From positions 28,769,331-28,833,330 of the forward strand of contig NC_091143.1 in NCBI RefSeq assembly GCF_041381155.1: a stretch of 64,000 nucleotides of DNA, written 5' to 3'. Both the position numbers and the translations under genes were made by a program. Below, piece after piece: positions 47,601 through 58,325 of the stretch. The notes under the pieces are model-generated. The model was not told the origin of the DNA and did no database searches. It saw only the letters and a program-made list of their open reading frames with translations. This DNA is from Argopecten irradians (lineage: Eukaryota; Mollusca; Bivalvia; Pectinida; Pectinidae). The first letter of the stretch is position 1. Every line of letters starts with the position of its first letter.

Positions 47601-47736
47601 GCCATATAGTTTTGTTATCACAAGGGTCAAGAACTATATTTCCATTAGGAATATATGTCTGGAAGTATGGGTAGCCCTGGACACACCATTCTGCGGTAAC
47701 CATAAATCCCACCAACGTCAGAATAATCCTCTTCAT
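38382..47736 (-). CDS. gene 2: secreted temptin-domain copper monooxygenase (PHM/DBH family), complete
   Basis: Eight coding exons (47736-47524, 47305-47176, 43468-43367, 41448-41269, 40744-40572, 39975-39732, 39573-39477, 38634-38382) sum to 1,392 bases, 463 residues plus stop. A signal peptide precedes a temptin-like domain (about residues 21-115). The type II ascorbate-dependent copper monooxygenase core fills the rest. Copper-site residues by analogy with PHM are all present: the HH of VMHHIVIFGC and the H of EIHWSNP for one copper, and H-x-H in YNHMHELG plus the Met of SDEMCNSYVIYY for the other. The family hydroxylates peptidylglycine, dopamine or tyramine; this member's substrate is unknown. 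There is no DOMON domain. It is paralogous and divergent to gene 3. Confidence 0.92.
38635..39476. other. gene 2 intron 7
   Basis: No exon or clear repeat is recognised. Confidence 0.5.
39477..39573 (-). CDS. gene 2 exon 7
   Basis: 97 bases with acceptor TTTGAAG (weak pyrimidine tract) and donor ATAT|GTGAGT; in at phase 1, out at phase 2. It reads TAVTLSHKSSDNVERFLTHD then PNYSYANPVVH, the segment between the two copper-binding sheets. It is the same length as gene 3 exon 7. Confidence 0.9.
39732..39975 (-). CDS. gene 2 exon 6 (two copper-ligand motifs)
   Basis: 244 bases with acceptor CATTTAG and donor GTTAG|GTGAGT. It starts IHWSNP, whose His corresponds to the third ligand of the first copper. 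It continues SSGMVLYYTAVLRPFNLGN and ends VVAGYNHMHELG with the H-x-H pair of the second copper. Length and phase equal gene 3 exon 6. Confidence 0.93.
40572..40744 (-). CDS. gene 2 exon 5
   Basis: 173 bases with acceptor CCTTATAG and donor GGAA|GTAGGT; in at phase 1, out at phase 0. It reads TIGLAGMCHNEQAGFRIGAG followed by GYKYGTME, the family segment leading to the copper-ligand histidine in exon 6. Its cysteines match gene 3 in position. Confidence 0.92.
41269..41448 (-). CDS. gene 2 exon 4 (HH motif)
   Basis: 180 bases with acceptor CTGTTTTAG and donor CAAG|GTTAGT, phase 1-1. Contains YRCINFAFPADKDYHVIADK and VMHHIVIFGC, the paired histidines of the first copper site. Exactly as long as gene 3 exon 4. 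Confidence 0.93.
41449..42894. other. gene 2 intron 3, distal part
   Basis: No exon or transposon is clearly visible. Confidence 0.45.
42895..43366 (-). repeat. 28-bp minisatellite made of copied 5' splice sites
   Basis: On the minus strand each unit reads about GGTAAGTTCACCATATTACC plus CGGGACCG, repeated about 16-17 times and directly abutting exon 3. The exon 3 donor is CCGG|GTAAGTTCACC, and the 10-mer CCGGGTAAGT recurs exactly in about eight units. So the array starts with the real splice donor and multiplies it downstream in the intron. Two units near 42960 and 43040 carry small insertions; the far end is more degenerate. Confidence 0.9.
43367..43468 (-). CDS. gene 2 exon 3 (Cys-rich linker)
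   Basis: 102 bases with acceptor CTTTTACAG and donor CCGG|GTAAGT, phase 1-1. Reads GICEPLDDSKCKEINSWYSC then IARRDLECDAVNKP. It links the temptin-like domain to the catalytic core with four cysteines. Gene 3 exon 3 is one codon shorter. Confidence 0.9.
43469..44084. other. gene 2 intron 2, between exon 3 and the LINE
   Basis: No gene or clear repeat recognised. Confidence 0.4.
44085..46085 (-). mobile_element. 5'-truncated non-LTR retrotransposon (LINE), frameshifted
   Basis: Minus-strand frames 46080-45739, 45526-45215 and 45120-44107 together cover the linker, reverse transcriptase and C-terminal part of a CR1/Jockey-like LINE protein. The RT motifs SNYRPISLTSVPSK, QHGFRSGKSC, PQGSVLGPILFLIY and FADDTKLY (catalytic DD) are clear. 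At least two frameshifts, one in the T-run near 45788-45796 and one near 45235, and the missing endonuclease make it inactive. It lies in gene 2 intron 2, in the same orientation as the gene. Confidence 0.88.
46715..46955 (+). repeat. 240-bp dispersed duplicate, copy in gene 2 intron 2
   Basis: AATTACGTCATCCTTACATC through CTGATAACGAAACAAATTCA, GATGTACTATAAAAAGAAC and ACCACAGTCCCCCAATATAC matches 48530-48765 with moderate divergence. It includes a TATA-like CTATAAAAAG. Nature unknown. Confidence 0.75.
47176..47305 (-). CDS. gene 2 exon 2 (temptin-like domain, second half)
   Basis: 130 bases with acceptor ACGTTCCAG and donor CCAG|GTAAGC; in at phase 0, out at phase 1. Reads EWNIKLCEMDSDGDGISNGA then ELGDSSCEW. 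The DSDGDG motif looks like a calcium-binding loop, and the two cysteines are the conserved temptin pair. Same length as gene 3 exon 2. Confidence 0.92.
47524..47736 (-). CDS. gene 2 exon 1 (signal peptide and temptin start; GC donor)
   Basis: ATG at 47736 gives a signal peptide, MKRIILTLVGFMVTAEWCVQ, followed by GYPYFQTYIPNG, GVGHEAKGGGGQRNPFG and NNK, the temptin-like N half. The donor is AAG|GCAAGT at 47524/47523, a GC-AG site. The only nearby GT (AAG|GTATGA, 23 bases on) would break the frame with exon 2, whereas gene 3 uses GT at the same place. A leader acceptor TTTACAG at 47763 lies 26 bases before the ATG. A possible leader donor, GCAG|GTGAGC, is at 47887. Confidence 0.9.
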
Positions 47737-47762
47737 TATTGACAGTTTGGTAAGTTATTTTC

Positions 47763-48529
47763 CTGTAAATAAATAGGTTTATCTTCATCCCTGTTGTCAT
47801 TGTAAAAACATGGCTATATAGATGCACGAATCTCAAAATCACTTACATATGTCTAGTTACACCACTACGAGAACAAGTATGCTCACCTGCATCTTAAAGC
47901 ACAAATTCATTACTACAGTAAAACACATATCGTTTTAGGTTTCGGTTCATTAAGTATTCAGATCTAGGTAAATATGTTTTATTTGCGTCATATATTAGCA
48001 CTTTAAAGTCATGGTACTATGTATTTTAAATCCTAAAAGGCAGAATGCTGTGAAGTCATTCAGCTGTGACTGGTCATAGTACATTGATTCTGATAATTAT
48101 GTTTATGATATAAAAAACGACGCACGATTCATATTTATTTTGTAATACTAAAAGTAAATATTGTAATTAATATGTATTACGCGCAGGAGACATTAATTTC
48201 GCCCTTAAACGTCCTTCGAGCATTTAAATACATTAAAATGGAAATTTTCATTGCTATAGACACTATAATTATCGAAGGCCAAAACACATCCGCTGGCAGA
48301 TATATTAACACTTTACGGTCCTTATCTCGATAGTCCCAGCTTTTCCGAATTTGATTCAAGACACATTAGATTTTCACGATTTTATTCGGAAAAATCAGAA
48401 CGTAATTATTTGTGTAACATGAGGAGGCATAAAACATATGTTTTAGATCATGAGAAAAACTATGATAACTATCGAAACATAAATAATATTTCAGTATAAT
48501 TGGGAAATAAAAAAAATAGATTGTTATTA
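47763..48529. other. gene 2 upstream region
   Basis: Contains the likely leader intron of gene 2 (donor GCAG|GTGAGC at 47887 to the acceptor before 47762). Otherwise AT-rich with no promoter motif I can name. Confidence 0.35.
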
Positions 48530-48765
48530 TAAAATTATGAATTACGTCAACCTAACATTACGGAGAAATATTACTGATCCGCCACAATTTGTAAGTATTG
48601 CTTGGGCATAGTGTCTACTCGAATGATCTTTACGGCCATGCTGATAACGAAACAAATTCAGAGCTCTCCTTAGATGTACTATAAAAAGAACAAAACGTTT
48701 CCACTAAGAAACACAACACAAATATACCACAGTCCCCCAATATACACACGCACTTGAACTATACG
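48530..48765 (+). repeat. dispersed duplicate, copy upstream of gene 2
   Basis: Partner of 46715-46955 with the same TATA-like CTATAAAAAG, CTGATAACGAAACAAATTCA and ACCACAGTCCCCCAATATAC. One copy is inside gene 2 and one about 0.8 kb upstream of it, in the same orientation. Confidence 0.75.
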
Positions 48766-49012
48766 ATGAACTATACATATTTATTTTGATACCTGTTTTT
48801 GTAATTCTAAAGTAAATATGGTAATTAATACTGTAAGTAATATTAGTGGTAAGACACCTTAATTTCAGTAAATTTTTGAGCATTTGAAAATCCTTCAGGA
48901 GTTATTAGTTAAATAAATCATGCACATCTGTACACTCATAATTACGTTAAATGAGTATGCCCAAACAAAGGTGCTTGCAGATATATTAGTCATTATTTTT
49001 ACACGAGATAAT

Positions 49013-49315
49013 ATCCTCGATACTCCAGGGGTTCCGATCACTTACGATCTCTACACCCTGGACTATATCAAAGTAAAATTGGAGGCAGCTCAGTGGAAAA
49101 CATCTGAACCAATCACAAGCCTGCAAAACTTCCTTATGAACTCAAGAAAATAACACATAGTCAACCAAAGTGTGACCGTTAATACGGTCACAAATGTATA
49201 CTGAAGTATTAGAAAAATATACGTTAAATTAAGTAGAACTAATTTTACCTCCTGTATCACTCAGTTTTACTTTAAACTACTTTAGAGATCGTAATTATTG
49301 ATCGGAATAATCGAT
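49013..49315. mobile_element. palindromic MITE, degenerate full copy
   Basis: The left arm TCCTCGATACTCCAGGGGTT ... CACCCTGGACTATATCAAAG is good. The right arm is eroded (CTCAGTTTTACTTTAAACTA). The interior GTGTGACCGTTAATACGG is related to other copies. Confidence 0.6.
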
Positions 49316-51339
49316 GATGATGGGATAAGGAACCAGAGAAACCTTTCAGTGATTTCTTTGTCTGAAAAAAATTCCATCCTAATTTTCATCAACTAAGTTG
49401 CAGTTTCCCAAAACATTTTAACATGGAACAATTATTGGAAATAGATGCTATGAATCATATGTGATTATGTTTAATACCTAATCTGTTGTACATTGAGGAG
49501 AAAATCCTTTCAAATCTTAAATAGTTCAAACATAAAGTCTTCCTGTAGAAGTGTGTATTCCATAACTGAATTACTTCATATCCACCTTTACATGTTAAAT
49601 ATAGAGAAGTTCTATAAGTTTAACCTGGCAACAGAAGCAAGTAATTTACTTTATCACAAAGTATAAATTTGCTAAAAATCTCACAAAAGCCTGATTAAAC
49701 TTTTCAAAACGCTTGATTGATGGATGCAATTTTGAAGTAAACGGCAGCGTTTTTCAAATATTGTTGGAAAATCCAATCATGGTAGCAATCATCTTTCAAT
49801 AGATTGCAAATTTTTATGTTCACGTTGATTCTCAGTTAGACACATACATTCTTTTGTTTTTAGAAATATCACCCAAGATAACTGTCGAAGGAATTGAATT
49901 TCCGGTACTTTAATTTTTGACATAGTCCTAAGGGAATATAACGTGATTTGTAATCTAATAAAAAATTGGATTATTAAATTTCCCTTCAATTGAGGAAAAA
50001 TACACATATAAAACTTGGTTCATTAGGGTAGTACTCCATGACCAGTTTTTATAGCAACATGGAAGTAAAATAGACATTTCTCAAAGAATTAGATAAAACA
50101 TTTAACGATAAGTGATTTGGTAATATGTAATGACCTGTAAAAAGGCTTTTTAATAATAACCGTTAATTGGGGAAAATTTTACTATTAGTGTAATTTAGAT
50201 TATCCAGGGTGGAATAACATAGAAATATTGAAAATGGTTTTACTATAATAACCATTGTAATAATTTTGATTAAATGAAGCCTTTCATTTTGTACCATGGA
50301 TTTATAGTTTGATACATAAACCAAATATCAGGTCAGTAACATAGTTATATTAATTTTTACTAAGTGAATGTCCATCGCCCTTAAAGTTCCTTCATGGCAA
50401 AATATTTTACACATTTAAATGGAAATTTTAAGTTCCTCATGATATCGAAGTCCAAAGGTAATATAACGGTCAAGTCCATAATCGCGGTTGTCCCATTTTT
50501 TTTTAATTTGATGAGACAGTCCAGGTGCTTTTGGAAACGTCAGTATTCCTTTGTGTTAATACATTGAACAAATTGGTTTTGATTGTGAATGAAATTAAGA
50601 TAGTAGACCAATAACTTCGAAACATAAATAAATGCAGCTAGTAATAAAAACATTACATTGTCTGATATTTACAGTATCAGATATAGGATACACTTCTGGT
50701 GTTAGTTCACCAAACTAATCCCTTAAATTAGATTTTTTCTAATGTGAAAATCCAAATTTTCAATAACAAAGTCATATATTACCTTGGTTTTACTAGAACT
50801 AATGCTGCCCCTATGAAAAATTAAGTTTTACTAGGTAGAAAGGTTTTTCCTATGAAATTGATATTCTCTTTTGCCAGATAAATTATTCCAGAATAGTTAG
50901 CCCTTTTTTGAGAAGAAAAAAAATAGTCTTCCAGGGGTTTACAATTTAAACTCATTGTAATTTATTCTGAAACAAATACAATTTGTGATGATAGTTATTT
51001 TTTAAGGTTATGGAAATATAACGTCATATTATCTTTTATAAGAAATTTAAAACTCTTAAAGTCTGTTTACATATGGAAAATGGAATCTGTGAAGTACCTA
51101 GTGGAAAAAAATGAGAGAATTAAACGTCAGTTAATAGTTTAACCTTGTTATTTTATTCTGTGAGATATGTTTTTTCCAGGGTGGAAAAACTAAAACATAC
51201 AGGGTTCAGTTTAGTTTTAGAACTAGAAATTCCCTTGGTTTTAGATACTGTGAGAAGACCAGGAAGGATTTTTTAAAAGAAATACACGTCAGTGAAAGAT
51301 TTGTCCAGCTTAAGAGGTTACAAATTTACTATTTGAGAA
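49316..51339. other. intergenic between genes 2 and 3, no gene seen
   Basis: AT-rich. Isolated remnants of the MITE motif occur, such as TTATCCAGGGTGGAATAACA near 50202 and TCCAGGGTGGAAAAACTAAA near 51175. No coding exon is recognised. Confidence 0.4.
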
Positions 51340-51840
51340 TAGCTTTCAGGGTTGTAACGTCAGTAATAAGATAGTATAGATGTTTCTTTTACTATGAGAT
51401 AGGGGTAATGTGGATATAAAATGATTGAAACACAATTAGTATAGAATGGTTTTACTTGGCTGAGATAGTCCAGGGTGGATTAATTCATCAGAATAAATCA
51501 GATCTATAAATTTTGGATTTACTGTTGAATTAGTCCATGGTTATGTATCTGGAAATAAACAGTAATTGTAAACTTTGGAGACCCTTTTTATTTGTATATC
51601 TAAGCTAGTTCAGGAGTAAAATTCCGGAAAGATCAGTTTTTAAAGTTGGGTGAAAATGACCATAATTCCAAAATGGTTTTACATTGGGTGAAAAAATAGT
51701 CCATGTTCGATCATAACTCAGATAGAAATAGAGAACCCCTATTTTTACTATGAGAGAGTCCAACAGTCCACCATATAATTTAACCCTTGGTTTTACTGTG
51801 AGATAGTCTTGTACAGGGTGGATTTAACATGATATTTAAG
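51340..51840 (+). repeat. degenerate array of MITE right-arm units
   Basis: Variants of TTTTACTATGAGATAGTCCAGGGTGGAT recur at about 51387, 51448, 51515, 51674, 51742 and 51788, spaced 45-160 bp. They match the right arm of the palindromic MITE, for example at 36840. All units face the same way, so this looks like an old tandem amplification of one MITE arm. Confidence 0.5.
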
Positions 51841-53839
51841 TCTTGAAAATGTTTTAATGCTGGATTTTACATTTGAATGACATTTACTATTGATAATTTT
51901 ATTCTCTTGGAATGAGTATTATAAAGAACATGGATATAAACAATTAACACAAATTTTCTCTCATTATAAATGGTGGTAATATTTCGGCCCCCAAGCTATC
52001 CAACGCGGTTCCTTGAGATATCAAATCGCTTACCATTTAGCGACCAGTTCAACCATATTATTCCCCTGTTTTGAATTTTTTTTTTTCAATAGTAATATTA
52101 ATGGTTTTATGCAATAGAAGCCCAGTATTTCAATTTACAGTATGTGATTACTTGATTCTGGTGCTAGACTCTGAGTCCTTAACTGGAATAACGATAGTGA
52201 GATTAAACAAATTTTCAAATTATCTGGGCTTACTATATTAATGACTGGAAACACATGTTAAATAAAAAAATTTTATGAAATTCCTTTTTGCCAGATGCGA
52301 AATACAAGTAAATAAGTTTCCATTGATTTTTCAGTTACTTCACAGAATAATCCACCATGAATTTTGATAAGAAATTAGTCACAATTAATTTCATGGAAAA
52401 GGCGGAATCTAACCACCTATTGAACCCCTGCCAAAAGCTATTGCTACCTATTGGATAAACAATCAAATCTTGGACATTTTTATTTATTTTACACCCTTGA
52501 ACTGAAATCAAAATATAACAATTAACTCAACTATTTTTATGGGAATGTATAGAATAAAAAATGTTTTATTACAATTTGAAACTCTAATTAAAGACAATTT
52601 AAATTTATTACCTTGAAACTTTCTACTTAAACATCAAAATCTACCTATTCTGAATTCATTAGGTATGACAAATACAGAATTTTCATTTTACGAAAACTGT
52701 TAATCAAATTATAATAAACTATCCACTTTATAAGAACTATATGTTTAAATAATAAATCTTTAAACTAATTGCCCAGAAATATTATACAATACTATTAAAG
52801 GAGCACTTATCATTTTTCTGAAATTTGTTTATTTACACTTTCAATGCCTAATCAAAAAAAATCTCACATTGTTTGAAATAATTTAAGGAAAATTTAAAAC
52901 AATTACACCTTTTTCTCTAATTTATAATTTTTAAACTATGTACACCTTGAATTTCAAATTCAATTTTATTTTATTTTAATAGCGACCCCCAGGTGTAATT
53001 ATACCGGCTTTTTGAATTTTTTCCATCAACATACTAAAGGCTCTAACATGTTTTTACAAATGTCTTATTTTACTATGAAATAATATTGGTTTGAACGATT
53101 GATTTAGGTTTGTCATATGACCCTTTGTGGAATTAAGAATATAAATTTCCAGTTTTAGTATTTTATACAATTTCCATTCCTTAAATCTTGTGTTAAAAGT
53201 GTATCAGTACAATATTGAATCTTCCAACCTACCTCCAAATGCAAAGCCAACTTCTCTAGCACTTTGTATACCATTTTACATTTACAGAAACATTTCTTTT
53301 TGTATTTTTATATGGTTAGCTTATTCCAGGAACTTGATACATAATGTGATTTTATTTAATGAATGACAAACAAATCTCAATGAGAATTCTATCACCAATT
53401 ATCCAATTGATGAAATGTATATGTATATAGTAAACAGTACATTTATAAGACGGTGTTTATGATAGTGTGTTTAAACCTAAATGCCCTTATCAATACTATT
53501 TAAAAACTTCATGCTCATGTTTTTTTACATGTTCATTTAAGAGTATAATTTTCCCTTTATAAGTTTATAACAAAATGTGATTAAGAACAAGATATTTTGA
53601 ATCTCCTTGTATGACACATTGATCAATTGATATGTTTATAATAGTGTGTATTCTGTATATATACCAGGTATATAATATATATATGTTTTTATACCCCCTC
53701 CCGTAATTATAAATGTCCCATGTTGATATTAATGATACTAAATACACAATAAACCATATTGATAATTTCTCAGATTTTGTTTAATGTCTCCCTTTTGTTT
53801 TCCCGTAAATTAAGATATAAATTTCCTTGAAAAAAATAA
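51841..53839. other. intergenic, no gene seen
   Basis: Very AT-rich with many near-homopolymer runs. No exon, RNA gene or named repeat is supported. Confidence 0.4.
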
Positions 53840-56310
53840 AAAAATACAATTCCCCCTCCCGTATATTCCCCCTCCCGTGAATTCCCCCTCCCTCCCCCCC
53901 CTCCTAAATATTCCCCTCCCGTATATTCCCCGTCTCCCGTATATTGTATTTTTTTTCCTCCCGTAAATTCTAAAATATATCCCCCCCTCCGTGTAACTTT
54001 CCCCCTCCCGTATTATTTTTTAAATTCCCCCTCCCGTAAATTCCCCCTCCCGTATATTCCCCCTACCGTATATTCCCCCCCCCCGTATATTCCGTCTCCC
54101 GTATATTCCCCTCCCGTAAATTCCCCTCCCGTATATCCCTCCTTCCGTATATTCCCCTCCCGTATATTCCCCCTCCCTTAATTCCCCCTCCCGTAAATCC
54201 CCCTCCCGTAAATTCCCCCTCCCGTAAATTCCTCCTCCCGTGAATTCCTCCTCCCGTAAATTCCCCCTCCCGTATATTCCCCCTCCCGTAAATTCCCCCT
54301 CCCGTAAATTCCCCCTCCCGTATATTCCCCCTCCCGTATATTCCCCTCCCGTATATTCCCCCTCCCGTATATTCCCCTCCCTATATCCCCCCTCCCGTAA
54401 ATTCCCCCTCTCGTATATTCCCCTCTCGCAATTTCCCCATCCCGTATATTCCGTCTCCCGTATATTCCCCCTCCCGTATACTCCCCCTCCCGTAAACTCC
54501 TCCTCCTGTAAATCCCCCTCCCGTAAATTCCCCCTCCCGTAAATTCCTCCTCCCGTAAATTCCCCCTCCCGTAAATCCCCCCTCCCGTATATTCCCCCTT
54601 CCGTATATTCCGTCCCCCGTATATTCCCCCTCCCTTAATTCCCCCTCCCGTAAATTCCTCCTCCCGTAAATCCCCCTCCCGTAAATTCCTCCTCCCGTAT
54701 ATTCCCCCTACCGTATATTCCCCCTCCCGTATATTCCCCCTCCCGTATATTCCGTCTCCCGTAAATTCCCTCCCGTATATCATCCCTCCTCCGTATAATC
54801 TCCCCTCCCCGTATATTCCCCCTCCCGTAAATTCCCCTCCCGTATATTCCCCCTCCGTATATTCCCCTCCCGTAAATTCCCCTCCCGTAAATTCCCCTCC
54901 CGTAAATTCCCCCTCCCGTAAATATCCCCCTCCCGTATATTCCCCTCCCGTATATTCCCCCTCCCGTAAATTCCCCCTCCCGTAAATCCCCCTCCCGTAT
55001 ATTCCCCCTCCCGTATATTCCCCTCCCGTAATTCCTCCTCCCGTAAATTCCCCTCCCGTATATTCCCTCCCGTAATTCCTCCCCGTATATTCCCCCTCCC
55101 GTATATTCCCCTCCCGTATATTCCCCCTCCCGTAAATTCCCCCTCCCGTATATTCCCCTCTCCCGTAATATTCCCCCCGTATATTCCCCCTCCGTATATT
55201 CCCCCTCCCGTAAATTCCCCCTCCCGTAAATTCCCCCTCCCGTAAATTCCCCCTCCCGTAAATTCCCCTCCCGTATATTCCCCCTCCCGTAAATTCCCCC
55301 TCCCGTAAATTCCCCCTCCCGTAAATCCCCCCTCCCGTATATTCCCCCTCCCGTAAATTCCCCCTCCCGTAAATTCCCCCTCCCGTAAATTCCCCCTCCC
55401 GTAAATTCCCCCTCCCGTAAATTCCCCCTCCCGTAAATTCCCCCTCCCGTAAATCCCCCCTCCCGTATATTCCCCCTCCCGTATATTCCCCTCCCGTATA
55501 TTCCCCCTCCCGTATATTCCCCCTCCCGTAAATTCCTCCTCCCGTAAATTCCCCCTCCCGTATATTCCCCCTCCCGTATATTCCCCCTCCCGTAAATTCC
55601 CCCTCCCGTATATTCCTCCTCCCGTAAATTCCCCCTCCCGTAAATTCCTCCTCCCGTAAATTCCCCCTCCCGTATATTCCCCCTCCCGTAAATTCCCTCC
55701 TCCCGTAAATCCCCCCTCCCGTATATTCCCCCTCCCGTAAATTCCCCCTCCCGTAAATTCCCCCTCCCGTAAATTCCTCCTCCCGTAAATCCCCCCCTCC
55801 CGTAAATTCCTCCTCCCGTAAATTCCCCCTCCCGTATATTCCGTCTCCCGTATATTCCTCCTCCCGTAAATCCCCCCTCCCGTAAATTCCCCTCCTCCCG
55901 TAAATTCCCCTCCCGTATATTCCCCCTCCCGTATATTCCGTCTCCCTCCCGTAAATCCCCCCTCCCGTATATTCCGTCTCCCGTAAATTCCTCCTCCCGT
56001 ATATTCGCCCTCCCGTATATTCCGTCTCCCGTATATTCCCCCTCCCGTAAATTCCCCTCCCGTATATCCCCCCTTCCGTATATTCCCCTCCCGTATATTT
56101 CCCTCCCGTATATTCCCCCTCCCGTAAATCCCCCTTCCGTATATTCCCCCTCCCGTAAATTCCTCCTCCCGTAAATTCCTCCTCCCGTAAATTCCCCCTA
56201 CCGTATATCCCCCCTTCCGTATATTCCCCCTCTCGTAAACCCCCCTCCCGTAAATCCCCCCTCCCGTAAATTCCTCCCCCCGTAAATTCCCCCTCCCGTA
56301 AATTCCCACG
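53840..56310 (+). repeat. C-rich 16-bp minisatellite, about 150 units
   Basis: The unit is GTAAATTCCCCCTCCC, alternating with GTATATTCCCCCTCCC and minor variants of 15-18 bp, over about 2.4 kb. The minus strand has regularly spaced GGGAGGGGG tracts, so G-quadruplexes or i-motifs are likely. Three units make 48 bases, so long open frames (719 and 509 codons, minus) arise as a 16-residue repeat, GGGIYGRGNLREGEFT. They are a by-product of the repeat, not genes. Confidence 0.95.
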
Positions 56311-56399
56311 TATACAGTATATCAACGTAAAAGTCATTGCGTTTCAAGTTCACACTGGATATAAAGCGCGAAAATGAACACACCACAAATAGGATGAAG

Positions 56400-56630
56400 C
56401 TGAAATATCCATATCCTCACAGCTCTCGAAAAAAAATACCGGGGGAATAAAAATGTGTTTGTTTAAAAAAAGAAATATCCATACACTAGCAGCTCTCCAA
56501 AAACTGCTGGGCAAATAAAATTGTGTTTGTGTAAAACAAAGAAGAAATATCCATAACCTGACAGCTCTTCAAAAAACGCTGGGGAAATAAAAATGGGCTT
56601 GTTTAAAAAGAGAGATTACACATCCATAAG
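56400..56630 (+). repeat. about 80-bp tandem repeat, three units
   Basis: Each unit has AAATATCCATA, CAGCTCT, AAAAAC/TACCGGGGGAAT or similar and AATAAAAATGTGTTTGTTTA. Starts are near 56403, 56485 and 56557. It sits beside the minisatellite, upstream of gene 3. Confidence 0.7.
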
Positions 56631-56829
56631 CGAAACTATTCACGTATACAAAAGAACATGTCACGTCAATAGATCTGTTAGTGTTAGTACATAACCAATT
56701 AACGTCGAATGAAATCAGAACATCAGGGTTGGTCACATACATTTATGATATGTCACCAAACAGTTGTGTAGCTACACCTTGATAATCCGTCGTGGTTTAA
56801 CAGAAACATCCTGTTCAAATTTCGAAATG

Positions 56830-56907
56830 TCCGAGTAAGGTGAGATATAAACTGCTACGCCGACTGTCAGTCAGAATTGATCTTTTAGGTATAAACACGA
56901 GAAAAAG
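56830..56907 (+). promoter_or_regulatory. candidate gene 3 leader exon
   Basis: GAAAAAG|GTAAGC at 56907 is a good donor. A matching acceptor TTCTTTCCAG lies before 58302, 24 bases ahead of the gene 3 ATG, just as in gene 2 where the leader acceptor is 26 bases ahead. The exon start and promoter are not visible. Confidence 0.35.
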
Positions 56908-58301
56908 GTAAGCAGAGTTCGCAAATTCAACATCGTTTTTTTAAATAATGTAATATGAAGCATTTATGTATATATTATTATTTCAATAAAATTAGGATTT
57001 AATACAACGAGGAGCAACCTTATGATAAACGTTTCAGATTTTCAATTGATGTCATATTTAATAAAATAAGAATAACTATTGTCCGACTATGTAACTCGAT
57101 ATCGATTATTAAGACAGTTTTTGATCAACCAGCTTACAAACCAACAACAACTTCTAAAACAAATAATAGTTGATTGAGTAATCATCATCCATCTAGGGAG
57201 TCGTATCGTTATGAATGCTATTTTGATGAGTTATGGTTTGGTCAAGATGATATGGTTTATGTCCGAACGTCATATTAGGCCTAATTAGCAGCCAGGTGTC
57301 ATTTAAGGACGGCCTCTCCTGTAATGTGTTGCGGTGTGTGTATGCCTATGTTTTAGGAGGTTTATAACCACGGATATAGGGTTTTCTCTGATAAGCTACA
57401 TATTCATTAATAAAAACACACGTTATACTGTTATCAATGTTTGTGGTAATAGAAATACTACAAGCTTTTGATGCGTTTATCTATCCAATGAAATCATGAT
57501 ATGTTGTTGAAGGATAAAGAAAACTTGTTTAACTGAAGTATAAGGACTTTTGTTATCAAGTTCACATATTAAATTTACGGAAGTAGTTTATGTAACAAAT
57601 TAAATTATAAATGATGCTATTTTATGTTCATTAAAATCATAAATTTCATTAAATAAAAATTATTAGATATAAAATCAATCATGCCAATAAATTTAAACCA
57701 TGCACATAATTCTATATACATATTTTTTATTCAATATTTTCTGAATGTTACCAAGAATATACTTTGTCGAACGCCAACAGATAATGTTAAAGACCCAATA
57801 CCTTTCCGAAAAGGCTTTTAATTTTTGAAATGGGAACGTAAAACGAAATCGATAATTTTTTTGAGTCGGGAAAATTATTAACTTGCCATTAATACTACAT
57901 TTATCATCATTCTTCTGAACAATTAAATTAAAATAAATAAATGAATAAATGTTTTTGAGAAACCTTTATGTTTTGCTCCGGAAAGGTAGTGGGCCTTTAA
58001 TATTAATGAGCCAAACGAAGTTTATGACATTTTGATAACATTATTGTTTATGATGTAACACCTGTATTACATGTGAATGTTGCATATATCGTGTTACATG
58101 TGTGCTAGGTAATACCTGACAGGTGTGAACATCTTAACGAAGCCGGAACTCAACATACGTTAACTAAATACAATGTAAATATTAGAATACAAAATAACTT
58201 AATATTTTTTTCAATTGATACTGCACCACACAGCTGTTAATCATATATACTTATCAATTATATGATTTAAAATGTATTAAAAACAAAACAATTCTTTCCA
58301 G
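56908..58301. other. probable gene 3 leader intron
   Basis: AT-rich; no exon or clear repeat recognised. Confidence 0.4.
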
Positions 58302-58325
58302 GTAACAGTGTGACGATTAAAGATA

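Noticed and set aside
54178..56337. Very long minus-strand open frames (719 and 509 codons) in the C-rich array
   Set aside because: The 16-bp unit gives a stop-free 48-base period in these frames. There is no start context, splice structure or non-repeat sequence.
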